Assembly (NCBI GenBank): GCA_021442155.1
Contig: CM038216.1
Location: 90,073,666-90,137,665 of the forward strand
DNA length: 64,000 nt
DNA from: Cymbidium sinense
Lineage: Eukaryota > Streptophyta > Magnoliopsida > Asparagales > Orchidaceae
Reading direction: 5' to 3'
The notes under the pieces were generated by a model. The model was not told the DNA's origin. It worked only from the letters and a program-made list of their open reading frames with translations, and ran no database searches. A program made the position numbers and the translations under genes. This document shows positions 23,970 to 36,500 of this stretch, one piece after another (within the stretch, counting starts at the first letter, position 1; each line of letters begins with the position of its first letter).

Positions 23970-25861
23970 GGTTTAGGTTTAGTTAGTTTCTAGGTTTTGG
24001 GTTTAGTTTATTTTTTAGTTTATTTTGTTACTTTAGGGTTAGGTTTGGGGTTTGGGTCAGGGTTTAGGTTGTGGTTTAGGGTTTGTAGGATTTAGTTTTT
24101 ATGCTTAAGGTTTGGGTTTAAAGATTTAGCTTATGCTTTGGGGTTTGGGTTTAGTGTGGGTTTAGGGTTTTTTTAGGGTTTTGGGGTTTAGGGTTTGTGG
24201 TTTAGTTTAGGTTTATATTTCTTTTTTAAAATTCAAACCGACAGTTTAGGTTTATTTAGTTTATTTAGTTTATTTTATTTATTTTAGCTTTTTATTTTAT
24301 TTTATTTAATTTAGATTTTTTTATATTTATTAGTTTAGGTTTTTTTATTTTAGTTAATTTTAAGGTTTGGTTTAGTTTATTTTTTATGTGTTTTTATTTT
24401 TACTTTATTTTTTAGGTTTTGGTTATTTTATTTTTATTTAGTAGATTTAATTTTATTTATATCTTTAGGTTTAGGTTTTAGTTTTTTATTTAGTTTATTT
24501 TAATACTTATTTTAGTTTTAGGTTTATTTTTAGTTTATTTTATTTTATTTAGTTTAGATTAGGTTTAGTTTATATTTTGGGTTAGTTTAGGTTTTATTTT
24601 TATTTATATTTTGGTTTGTTTTTAGGTTTTTATTTTTATTAGCTTTAATTTTATTATATTTTATGTTAATTTATTTTTATTTTATGTTTAGTGTTTATTT
24701 TATTTAGGTTTTTTATTCTTAGGTTTATTTTACTTTTTAGCTTAGCTTAGGTTTTTATTAATTTTATTTAATTTTATTTTATTTTAATTTTATGTTTAGG
24801 TTTAATTTGATTATTTTATTTAGGTTTAGTTTTTTATATATTTTATTTTTGTTTATTTACTAGTTTAGCCTGTAGTTTTGTTTAGGGTTTGTTTTTAGCC
24901 AGGATTTAGGGTTGTGGTTTGATTAGGTTTGTGGTAGGTTTAGGATTTTGGTTTAGGTTTTAGGTTTTTTTTTAAATTCAAACCCATGGTTTATTTAGTT
25001 TATTTTTATTTATTTCATATTTATTTTCTTTAATTTATGTTTAATTTTATTTTGATTTAGTTTAGTTTTTTTATTTTAGGTTTATTTATTTTTGTTTATT
25101 TTTTTAGGTTTAGGTTTAGTTTATGTTGATTTTAGTTTAGTTTTATTTTATTTTATTATTTATGTTTAAGTTTTATTTTATTTATTTAAGTTTAAGTTTT
25201 TATTTTATTTTTATGTTTAGATTTTAAATTTTATTTTATTTATTTTAGATTTTATTTTTAGTTTGAAATAGGTTAATTTTATTAGTTCATTTTTACTAAG
25301 TTTAGGGTTTATGTTTAGTTGATTTTAGGTTTAGGATTAGGTTTTATTTAATTTTTCTTAGTTTGTATTAGTTTAGGTTTAAAATTATTTTATTTTGTTT
25401 ATTTTAGGTATAAGTTTTTTTAAGTTTAGGGTTTAGGTTTTATTTTTTATTTATTTTAGGTTTTTTTAGGTTTTCATTTAGTTTTTATTTTATTTTATTT
25501 TATTTTATTTTATTTTTATTTTATTTTTATTTTGCCTTTACTTTTTATTTTATTTAAGTTATTTATTTTTAGTTTTATTTTATTTTTTAGTTTAGTTTAG
25601 GTTTTATTTATTTTATTTTAGTAGTTTAGTTTAGTAGTTTAGGTTTAGTTTTATTTTATTTTGTTTTTATGTTATTTAGGTTTAAGTTTATTTATTTATT
25701 TTATTTTGTTTTATTTAGTTTATGTTTAGGTTTTCTGGTTTAGGGTTTAGGGTTTAGGTTTGGATTGTGTAGGTCAGTGGTTTAGGTTTAAGGTTTAAGA
25801 TTTTGTGGATTAGGGTCCAGGGTTTAGTTTAGGGTTTAGTGTTTAGGGTTTAGCATTTTGA
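23970..25861 (+). repeat. Degenerate telomere-like satellite array, block 5
   Basis: Junction motifs occur at 24221-24240 and 24965-24986, about 745 bp apart. TTTAGGG-rich DNA lies at 24040-24215 and 25735-25855. The rest is TTTATTTTA-like. No gene is seen. Confidence 0.83.
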
Positions 25862-25900
25862 TTTTTAATAGAGAACAACCACATTCAACATTTCTTCTTT
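25862..25900 (-). pseudogene. GRP 3' UTR tail remnant (short)
   Basis: About 39 bases matching only the outermost part of the GRP 3' UTR: TTAATAGAGAAC, then CATTCAACATTTCTTCTTT on plus. AT-rich satellite follows directly where the rest of the fragment should be. It shows that the GRP insert was later deleted in some units. Confidence 0.85.
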
Positions 25901-27454
25901 GTTTTATTTAGTTTATTTTTATTTATTATTTAATTTATTTTTATTTTATTTATGATTATTTTATTTTTTATTTTTTATTTATTTAGTTTATTTATTTTAA
26001 GTTTATTTATTTTAGGTATTTTATTTTAGTTTGTTTCTTAAGTTTAGGTTTTAGTTTGTTTTATTGAGTTTTATTTTATTTTTCTTTAGGTTTATGATTT
26101 ATTTTTTATTTTATGTTTTAGGTTAACTTTTTTTTATTTTATATTTTTATTTAGGTTTTAGGTTTTATTTTAGGTTTATTTTTAGGTTTTATTTTTTAGT
26201 TTAGTTTATTTTATTTATTTTAGTTTTTATTTTATTTTAAGTTTAGGTTTAGCTTTATTTATTTTTTTAGTTTAGTTTAGTTTTTTATTTTTTTAGTTTA
26301 GTTTTTTTTTATTTTAGGTTTGGTTTTATTTTATTTTTTTATTTTATTTTATTTATTTTTTATTTTAGTTTCATTTATTTTTATTTTATTTTATTTTAAG
26401 TTTATTTTTTATTTTATCTTTATTTTATTTTTTATTTTTATTTTTATCTTTAAGTTTATTTTATTATTTTTTAGGTTTAGGTTTACATTGTTTATTCTAT
26501 TTATTTTATTATTTTATCTTATTTTAGTTTCAGGTTTATTTTATTTATCTTTATCTTTAGGTCTGATTTAGCCCACGCCATGTTATTATGTATTCAGTGG
26601 CCCAGTGGCCTGGGGTCCTTGGGGGTCCCAGTGCCCAGTTTCAGTGGCCTGGCCCAGACTTAGCCCAGATTTAAAGTTTTAGGTCCCAGTTTCAGTGCCC
26701 ATGGCTTGGGTCAGTTTCAGTGATTGGCTCAAAGTCAGGTCAGCCTGGATAGAGCCCAGTTTATGGCTTAAGGTCAGATGGGGTGGCCTAGTGCTCAGTT
26801 TAGTGCGTGGCCTAGGGCCTTTTTTATATGTATGCCTTAGTTCTTTCTGTGGTAAAGCTGGACCATCCTTTCAGTTTAGGTTTAGGGTTGGGGTTCTATT
26901 TTTTATTATTTTTATTATTTATTTATTTTTATATTAAGTTAACTGGTAGGTTTAGGTTTATTTACTTTATTTTTTATTTATTTTAGTTTATTGTACTTTT
27001 TATTTAAATTTAAGTTTATTTTTATATTTCTATTTTAGTTTATTTATTTTATGGTTAATAATTTTAGTTTAGGTTTTTTATTTTAGTTTATTTTTTAGGT
27101 TTAGTTTAGGTTTAGTTTATTTTAGTTTAGTTTTATTTTATTTTATTTTTTTAGTATAAGTTTTATTTTTAATTTTAATTTAGGTTTAGCTTTTATTTTA
27201 TTTTAGGTTTAGGTTTTAGGTTTTATTTTAAGTTTATTTTAGGTTTTATTTTTAGTTTATGTTTTGGTTTATTTTAGTTTATTTTATTTATTTATTTTAG
27301 GTTTAGTGTTAGGTTTTATTTATTTTAGTTTATTTATTAGTTTAGATTTATTTTATTTTTATTTTAGGTTTAGGTTTTTTTTTTATTTTACGGCTCCGGT
27401 TTTATTTTTTATTTATTTCCAAGTTTTATTTTTAGGTTTATGTTTTTATTTAGT
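25901..27454 (+). repeat. Degenerate telomere-like satellite array, block 6
   Basis: Very T-rich (TTTATTTTA) DNA to 26560, a CAGTGG-type G-rich block at 26560-26890, a junction motif at 26926-26946, then AT-rich DNA to the gypsy fragment. The Phe/Ile-rich plus-strand frames here (26320-26571, 26695-26937, 27264-27563) are translations of the repeat. The last runs on into the gypsy scrap. Confidence 0.82.
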
Positions 27455-27720
27455 TACATTCAACAATGAAAACTTACTCCTAGGGATGACCGAGCACAAC
27501 TACCTCTTTACATTACAGTGGATGTTGGTAGATATAGGCTATCCAGAGTTTTTGTTGACCTAGGTATATCAGTCAACATTATCAATCTAAGAACCCTTGC
27601 CTACTCTAGGATTGGCATCTCCAAACTCCAAAAAGGAAGGATGATGTTGAGAGGATTCAATGAACAAGAGAGGGACTTATGGTACTTATTTTGATCTTGG
27701 GGTGGTGGGTACTTTCAATT
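27455..27720 (+). pseudogene. Ty3/gypsy protease fragment
   Basis: Plus-strand frames give FNNENLLLGMTEHN, and then after a one-base shift VDVGRYRLSRVFVDLGISVN, INLRTLAYSRIGISKLQKGR and MMLRGFNEQERD, with a stop soon after. This is the N-terminal half of a retropepsin-like protease of a Ty3/gypsy polyprotein. The catalytic motif, usually D-S/T-G or DPG in this group, reads DLGIS. The protease would cut the Gag-Pol polyprotein. The complementary C-terminal half of such a protease is found at 53739-54047, not here. Decay beyond about 27720 prevents firm assignment. Confidence 0.75.
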
Positions 27721-30502
27721 GATCTACACAAAGATTGAGGTATGATGTACTATCTCAAAGATAGCATCACCCTATAATGGACATCACATAATAAAGACTA
27801 CTAAGACATGATGAGTCTTCGAATGTACTAGAGATTTTCCCCCTACTTTATATAGATGAATAAAGTAAGGTTCATATTAATCTAGGTTCTTAAGTTCCCT
27901 ATGGAGGTAAGTCTCTCTAGTTAATTACATCTTAGGAAATGAAATTTTCTAAGAATACTTTACTAAAGACAATTATCATCTCCAAATATTTGATGGTTAG
28001 ACTATCAAAGGGTTGGTTGTATTTTGGAAAGTCAATTGAGAAAGTTCCAGGAGAAGACTTATTTTAAGAATCCAAATGAAATAAGTAGGAAATCCCCATG
28101 ATACTATGAAGCTAGTGAGCATTCCAATCTATCCTATGGTTGGGTTTTATAATTTTAAAGTTGAGGAGATTTATATGTTTTGAGTTAAAATTTAAATATA
28201 TTACTTAATATAATCCACCAACACAAGGTTGTGGGAATGCCTAAGAGGTGAGGATTTATGATCGTAGCCCAAAGGAAATAACTACCTCAAATTCAAAATC
28301 TAGGGAGCTTTAGTTGAAGCAAAGCATGACTTAAATCTAAGTGAGTGGACATAAGGGTTTACCTCCACAAGAGAGAATAAATTGTCCGACTTCGGACTTA
28401 TAACCTCGAGTGGTCGCCACTAACTCTCCATTTTTTAAAACCATGTAGTCCGGTCTTCAATTGCAAGACAAATAGGATAGTTATTTAATTAGAAAGAGAC
28501 TAAAGTCCTAAATCCCCTAAGAGATTGGAGCATGAGTGGTATCATATGACTTAATCTATAGATGCAAAATCTTATCAAATTTTATTTCATTTTAGATGTA
28601 TTATTTTGAAAGAGGCTTTAGGATTTCTTATGCCTAAATGCATGATGAAATAGGTTATGGGTCAAATCAGCTAGAAGAAGGTGTTCTCCACCATAAGGGA
28701 TGCCCTCATATGTCAAGCATTCTTTTATCATGCAAGGATGGAGATCCTTCATGTTCAAGAGAGAAAGAATATGCATGCATGATGTGAAACATATAACCAT
28801 ACAGCTAAGGAGTTACAAAATCTTTTAATTATCTTATTTATGTCTTAGGCTTTATGATGAGGTTATGAGTTGTTTAAAATTTAGTTATGAGTGATTAGTT
28901 GGGAAGAAAAGTTATTTTTATCCTAAGCGTATCCAAGCCACACATTAAAGCATCAATCATTTAAGAAACTTTGAAAAGCATGACGTCTTAATGCACAATG
29001 TAAACATAACATCAAACAAAGCCTTCTATCCACTACTCATCTAATCCCCCATAGCACTAATCCTAATTCCTATTGCAAAAATTACATTGATGTGGGAAAA
29101 GTAAATCTATGTACACCTGCAAAATAAGGGTTAGCTAAATAAACATATAATCCTAAGCAGTTGTATTCATAATGTGGACTTAGCACCCTACACATGGGTA
29201 ACTAAGCCCATCTGTCCTAACATGGATTATGCTTAACGATTAAGTAACTTGCAAAAAGTGCATTCATATTTATTTTTAAGCATCCCTTAAGCATAATCCC
29301 ATGCAAAAAATATGATTAGGAATAATACATCATAAAACAAAATATACATCACATCATACACCGTCCTAACTTTAAGCTAGAAGTGGTGACTTAAATTTAA
29401 TGTGTGTATTAAGGTTTGTGTGGTGTCTTGTTAGGCATTAGTGTTGTATTTTCTAAGTGTAGAAGGATTCAATTTAACATGAAAGGTTGATTTCACTTGA
29501 AGTAGTTTAATTGATTTGAGAATTTTAATTTGTATTTTCTTTTGTTTAATTTGATTACACTTAGCAACTGTTATAAAGAGAGAAAAGAGGATTTCCTTTT
29601 CATCCCTACCTTAAGTCACTTTATAAAGTATATTAATTTGATTTAGTTCTTTTAGTGAATGGCTTGTTAAATGATTTAATTAATCTTAAGTTTAGGTTCA
29701 CTTTCAAGAATCCTATTCAAAATAAAAGGCATCTTAAGATTAATTTAATTCAATTACTACCACATGACATATACTAAATCATTCCTTTGCATCACATGTA
29801 GCATGCATATGATTTAATCCTAAATGTATCTATACATGCAACATATTTAAGCACACTTAAATGATGAATGTATGTGTATGTTTAGAATTTATATTTTATT
29901 TGATTGAATTATTTAAACCTATTAATTTAAAACTTTATCCAAATTTTTATATAAAGGACATAAGAATAAAATTAAATAAGCATGTGTCGTTGTTACACAA
30001 GAATAGTGAGGTAATCAAATGACCTCCTCGGAGCTAGCTAAAGCCTTGTATTCTAGGGATTTCCATACTATATAATAATTTGCATTCAAACATAGGTAAA
30101 TTCGCATACAAAAACATAGGAAGTAAGCTCCAAATCATATGGCTAATTAATTCAACAATTTAGTCAATTATAAATGCATGCAATTTTAATGTAAAATGGG
30201 ATTTTCCTTCACTAATCACATATACATATACATGTACAAAGATATAAGCAAGTAAGTGTCATTGTTAAAAAGGGAAGTGAGGTAATCAAATGACCCCTTT
30301 GGGGTTAACTAAAGTCTTGTTCCTGGATGACTATATACTTACTTTTCTTGGATGCACATGGATGTACACATAAATGAGGGAAAGAAAACCATGCAATGAT
30401 TGTATTTTTTTTGATTGAATCAGTAATATATATGAATTAAAGTGCTATCCAAATTCTAATGTTGAAATACATAAGAATGAAATCAAATGGGTATGTGACA
30501 TT
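27721..30502. repeat. AT-rich non-coding DNA linked to the gypsy/AT-rich repeat
   Basis: About 2.8 kb of complex, non-satellite AT-rich DNA with no recognisable gene. It continues directly into AT-rich repeat copy 1 but is absent from copies 2 and 3. A GTGGTCGCCACTAACT stretch near 28411 resembles words common in untranslated parts of plant gypsy elements, so it may be LTR or leader DNA. I have no further support for that. Confidence 0.4.
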
Positions 30503-30600
30503 GTTAAACTAGGGAAGTGAGGTAATCAAAGGACCTCCTTGGGCTAGTTTGAGCCTCGTGTTCCCTTGATGTCCAGATTATATACCCATTACCATTCAAT
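30005..30600 (+). repeat. Three degenerate direct repeats, spacing 271 and 240 bp
   Basis: The word AGTGAGGTAATCAAA starts at 30005, 30276 and 30516. Each is followed by GGACC/GACCTCC-like DNA, a GCTA-AAAGCCT-TGTTC stretch and a CATACTATATAC-like end. The sequence before each copy (GTGTC/GACATTGTTA) is also shared. The third unit marks the point from which the two later copies of the AT-rich repeat (49203 and 59871) begin. Confidence 0.8.
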
Positions 30601-33510
30601 CTTATATAAATCAACACATCAATAGAGGAAAGAGAACTCAACATTCATACACTTAAGCTATAAGCATATGCATTTCTTATGCATTTATAACTAGCATCAT
30701 AACACATATTATTATTCATTTATAAGCTTTTAAAAAAATACATTTGATTTAATAATGATAATATCCACACATATATTAAATTAAATCAACACATGCAAGC
30801 TTACATAATGGAAATCCATCATATTTTACTTGATTTTGAAAAGATGGATCCATGAATTCAAATGACATACCAAATTTAACATGATTGGAAGGAGGATAAT
30901 CAAATATAAGCATGTAAATCATTCAACCAAACTAGTTCTAAAGGACAATCAAATCAAATAATATTATTTAAAGGAAACCAAAGCTTCTTTATTAATTAAG
31001 CTTTGGATTTGATTTGATTTAAAAAAGGACAAGAGAAATCATCACTTAATGTTTTGAACCCATTCCCACATTAGTGATTTGATTTATTTTAAGGAAATGT
31101 AATTAAGTTGATTTTATGGGTTAATTAAGTTGAACCCTTAATTAGATGAATTAATTACCCTTACCTATGTCACCTTAAAGTAATTAACTAAATAAATATG
31201 AGCCAACATGATATGCATAGAAAATAAACTTGCAATGATCCTAGGAAATAAACTGGGCATAAATCAATTGGCTTATGATTAATAGTTAATTAGATTAAGG
31301 GACTTAATTTATTACTCTTATGGTTTGTCCATTCATGTGGACTAACCATTATTTTATTAAACTTCTTTAGGTTATTAAACACCTAAATGTCTACCCCATG
31401 ATTTAATTAAGATCTAATGTGATTATGATTTTAATTTGATTAACTGATTTAATTAATTAGTTAAATCTTAATTAATTTCATTTACAAAAAATGGTGAAAT
31501 GAACTTAAGGAAAGGGCTCCCAACCCTATTTGTTAGTTCACTTACTATTGAACAATAATAAGTAAACTTAACTAATCGATTTATTATTGTTCAGGGGATT
31601 AATTAATCATTATTTAACTTAAAAGTGTAGATAAAGTTTAATTAGTCAATTTTCCTAATTAAGTGAGCAATAAATCCCAAAAAATCATGGGACGCAGAGG
31701 TCATCTCCTTAAATTAACCATTAAAATTTGGAATTAATTGCTCAAGTAATTAAAGAGTAAATAAGCTAATTAATTTTATAATTAAACCTTAATTACTATT
31801 CAAAATTAGTTAAGATCATTTCTAATTAATTATCCTCTAAAATACTTTTAAAATAAGTATTTATTTATGTTTTTTATTTCTATGAATTTGTATGATTTTT
31901 TAGAAGTTTTAGTCATTAAAATGATTAATTAACCTAATTAAAGCCATCTGGTTACACGGGTCACTGCACTTTCCACATGGAGCCACGGGAATGGCTACTT
32001 AAAACCTATTTGACTCAGTGCCTATGTGGCACTAGTAGATGGGCTTTCTCATCCACTATTCGATCTAAGATTGGATGGCTATAATCAATCCCGCAGGTTA
32101 ATTAGATTAAATTAGATCAATCTAATATATCTAATCTTGATCGTCCATTCTGATCATGTAGAATGGACTGTACGTGATCTAACATCATGTGAGTGAGGTA
32201 GAATGGAGTCCATTTGCCATTGCTCCCTTGAATCGAGCTTAACCGAGCTCGGATCAACTCTAAAAGGACCCACATTCGCACATCAATAAAAGGTGTTCCA
32301 ATGGTTGAGATCACATGATGCATGTTTTCTTCATAAAGCTCCAACCCACTTTTGCCTAAGGATTAGTTTTGGATGCATACCTCATCGAAGCTCAAGATTA
32401 TTGGCTAGAATGATAGAGGAAGCTTCAGCTGGTGGAGATGAAGCCCTATTGAGCAGTAATTGGAGCTTGACTTTGATTGAAGTGCCACCTTCGATGGTCG
32501 AAGGTTGAGAGATTATTCACTCTGCTCGATGAGGCCTAGGAAGGTACATGCAAAGTTAAATTTAGTTTGATGGAGAAATGGGAAGGTAAATGGAGTGTCC
32601 TATTTCGTGACACATGAATGGCATTTTTGATCGAGAAGCTTAGAACTTACTAATGGCTCTAGTAGCTCATGTTCAGTAGGTAGGCTCGAGGAATGATTTT
32701 TTATGTGTTTGAAGAAATGGGTGTATACCCCACCCCTTCATCTTGATCGACTGTGATTTGGCCATCCGACCACCTCGTAGTCGGGGTGGCAAGGAGGCAG
32801 TAAATTGGCTTGGCTTGGTTGGTTGAACGTATGGATGTGGCTTCCAAAGAGGAATCATGGGTGTCCTATGGGTTTCAAATTCTCCAATGGGGAGGGTGAG
32901 GTAATTACACCTCCCATGGGTCATTGCTGACACAACCACTCCTTAGGTTAGGTTGGCCAATGTCCTAGGTGCCTAGGTGAACCATTGGGAGAGTACTAAG
33001 TGGCCAAGCAATGAAAATGACCACTTACATGGGTGATTTATCTCATGTGATGCCGTAGACCTAAGAGTAGAATGATCATTTGGCATTGGATTTGACTTGG
33101 GCAGATTTAAAATAAGCCAAATGTGGGTTAGTCTAAATTCCATGTCAATTGGAGTTGATTTACCTATGTTTTGTTCAATTTGACTCATTTAGGTCAAATT
33201 AGGTTAGGTTGGGTCAAGTTTACCAATTGGTCATATTGGGTCAAACTAAGGGTTGGGTCAAGTATATATGATCATTTGGGTTATTTTGGTTTAATTGGTT
33301 TTGTGTAGTTTGGCTTAGATTTAATTTTGGCTCTTTCGAATTCATTTGGGTCAAATGGGTTAAGTTGACCAATTTGACCAAATTGGCCAAATAGGCTTAG
33401 GTTGAGTGTTGGTTTGGGTTTACTTGACCAATTGAAGATGATTGGAGGCTTTGGTTTTAATTAATTTTGATTTGGTTTTGATTTAGGCCTATTTGAACCT
33501 TTAAGTTTTT
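30503..33510. repeat. AT-rich dispersed repeat, copy 1
   Basis: This region aligns by eye along its whole length with 49201-52260 and 59870-62880; for example AAATCAACACATCAATAGAGG matches AAATCAACACATGAATAGAGG. It begins very AT-rich with many TTAATTAA words, passes through a conserved GTGTATACCCC stretch near 32728, and ends in a minisatellite-like part rich in GGGTCAA and TTGACC (33190-33430). No conserved protein frame is shared by all three copies. At about 33510 it is cut off by satellite, whereas the other copies continue. It is probably LTR or other non-coding DNA of a large gypsy-type element. Confidence 0.75.
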
Positions 33511-36500
33511 ATTTTATTTTATTTTATTATTTTATTTAGGTTTAGGTTTTTTATATATTTTATTTTTATGTTTTATTCAATTTAAGTTTAGTTTTGGTTG
33601 GGTTTAGTAGGGGTTTGTGGTTTTAAGGTTTGGGTTAGGTTGGGGTCTGGTAGTGGTTTAGGGTTTAGTGGTCAGTTTAGGGTTTGTGGTTTAAGTGTTT
33701 AGCTTTAGGTTTAGGGTTTAGCATTTAGTAAGCTTAGGGTTTAGGGTTTTATTTTTTTAATTATTTAAATTTTAGGTTTACTTAATTAATGTTTTATTTA
33801 TTTTAGTTTATTTTAGTTTATTATTTTAGTTTTTTATTTAGTTCAATTTATTTATTTTAGGTTTATTTTATTTAGTTTAGGTTTTCATTTTAATTTATGT
33901 TTGGGTTTAAGTTTAGTTTATTTTAGGTTTTTTTATTTTATTTTAGGTTTAGGTTTTATTTTAAATTTTAGGATTAGGTTTATGTTTTATTTTCTTACGT
34001 TAGGTTTGTGGTTTATTTTAGGTTTATTTTAGGTTTTATTTTATAATTTATTTTATTTTATTTATTTTGGTTTAGTTTAGTTTTATTTATTTAGTTTAGT
34101 TTAGGTTTTTTTTTTAGTTTAGAGTTTAGGTTTTATTTATTTTATTTATTTAGGTTTATTTTTAGATTTAAGTTTAGATTTATTTGGTTATGTATATTTA
34201 GCTTAGTTTTATTTATATTGTCTTTATTCCAAGTTTATTTTATTTATTAGTTATTTTATTATAGTTTATTTTATTATTTTATATTTAGGTTTATGTTTAG
34301 GTTTTAGTTTAGTTTTATTATTTTATTTATTTAGTAGTTTTTAATTTTATAGGTTTTATTTTATTTAGTTTAGGTTTATAGTTTTGGGTTTAGGTTTAGG
34401 GTTTGATGGTTTAGGTTTAGGTAGTTTAGGTTTTGGGGTAGGTTGGTGGTTAGTTGGTAGTTTGGGTCAGTGATCAGGATTTTTGGGTGATGAGTAGTTA
34501 GGTAGCTTTAAGTAGGGTAAAGTTTATCATTTAAGTTGATTTAATTTAGAGTTTAGTTTAGATTTTTTTAAAAAGTCAACCAAGAGTTTAAGTTTATTTA
34601 ATTTTAATTTATTTTAGTTTATTTTATTTATTTTATTATTTAATTTAGTTTATTTATTTTATGTTTATTTATTTTAGTTTATTTTATTTTTGGTTTAGGT
34701 TTATGTTTTCATTTTAGTTTAGTTTTCTTTAAATTTATTTTAAAATGTGTTATTATTTTTATTTATCTTAGGTTTTATTTTAGGTTTTTTTATTTTATTT
34801 AGATTCATTTTTTTATTTTAGGAATTTTATTTTATTTTGCATTTATTTTTATTTAGGTTTTTATTTAGGTATTTTTTTTACTTTAGTTTAGGTTTTTTAT
34901 TTTATTTATTTATTTTATTTTTATTTTTTTAGTTTAGTAGTTTAGGTTTAGTTTAGTTTACATTTTTATTTTATTTTATTTTATTTAGGTGATTTAGATT
35001 TTAATGATTTTATTTTAGGTTGTAGGAGTACATGGTTTGGGGAGGCCCAGGGTCAGTAGTGTAGGGTTTAAGATTTAGTGGCTCAGGGTTTGGGTGTGGT
35101 GGTTTAGGGTTTGGGGCCTGGGCAGGGTGGTTTGTGGTTGGGGGTAGGTTGGGTAGGTTTAGGTTATAGGATCAGTTTACTTGGGTTTAGATTAGTTTTT
35201 TTAAATTAAGTAAACTCGTAGGTTTAGGTTTATTTAGTTTATTTTATTTTTGATTTTGATTTAGGATCCTTTTTATTTTTATTTAGTTTATTTTATTTAT
35301 TTTAGGATTATTTATTTTAGTTAAGGTTTTTTATTCTAGTTTATTTTTTGGCTAAGGTTTATTTTTTACTTTAGTTTTATTTTTATTTTATATTTTATCT
35401 ATGTATTATTTATTATTTATTTAGTTTAGGTTTTATTTCTTTTATTTTCTTAGGTTTAGGTTTTAGGTTTTTCTTTAGTTTTATTTTTTTTATAGGTTTA
35501 AGTTTATTTTATATTTTATTATTTAAGTTTTATGTTTTATTTATTTAGTTTTTATATATATTTTAGTTTAGTTTTGGTTTCTAATTATTTTATTTTAATT
35601 TATTTTTATTAGATTATTTTATTTTATTTTTAGGTTTGATTTACGGTTTAGTTTTGGTTGTTATTTTATTTTATTTTATTTTATTTATTTTACTTAGGTT
35701 TAGGTTTTTTATTTTATTTTATTTAGGTTTTGGTTTTTATTTATGTATTTTATTTTTAGATTTTATTTAATAGGCCCAGATTTAGGCCTGGGTCAGTGGC
35801 TCATGTATGGCTATGGTCAGTAGGGTGGCAGTTTAAGGTTGTGGTCCAGTTTGGCCTGAGCCTGTGGTTGGGGTCTGGCTATGGTCTGTTTATGGCTCAG
35901 TGGCTCAGTGGCCTTAGGGTTGGCCTGTGTTTTAGGGTGTGTGTTGCCTAGGGTCAGTGGGGCTTGGGGTGGAGGTTTTGGCTCAGGGGTCACTTAAGGT
36001 GCTGATCAGGTTATTTTAAATCTAAACCCACAGTTTAGTTTATTTCATTTATTTTATTTTAAATTTTGATTTAGGATCCTTTTTATTTTTAATTAGTTTA
36101 ATTTACTTATTTTAGGATTATTTATTTTAGTTTAGTTTTTTTATTCTATTTTATTATTTATTTTTACTTTAGTTTTATTTTATTTTATTTTTTAGCCATA
36201 TATTATTTATTCTTTTAAGTTTAGATTAGTTTTATTTTTTTATTTTCTAGGTTTGGGTTTTAGGTTTTCTTTAGTTTTATTTCTTAGTTTATGTTTATTT
36301 TATTTATTATTTAAGTTTAGCTTTATTTATTTAGTTTTTTTATATATTTTTAGTTTAGTTTTTTTAATTATTTTATTTTAGTTTTTATGATTATTTTATT
36401 TTATTTTAGTTCAATTTATTTTAGTTTTATTTTATTTTATTTTATTTTATTTATTTATTTATTTAGGTTTCTTTTATTTATTTTATTTTAGTTTTTTTTA

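Noticed and set aside
26320..26571. 83-residue Phe/Ile/Leu-rich plus-strand frame
   Set aside because: Direct translation of TTTATTTTA satellite, with no start context and no conserved motif.
30005..30600. A CRISPR-like or other spacer-repeat array
   Set aside because: Only three degenerate repeats at 271 and 240 bp spacing inside plant AT-rich DNA; no short regular repeat-spacer pattern exists anywhere in the window.
32117..33188. Short frames on both strands in the AT-rich repeat (also at 51141-51706 and 62099-62789)
   Set aside because: The three repeat copies do not keep a common frame, start or stop, so the open stretches are chance.
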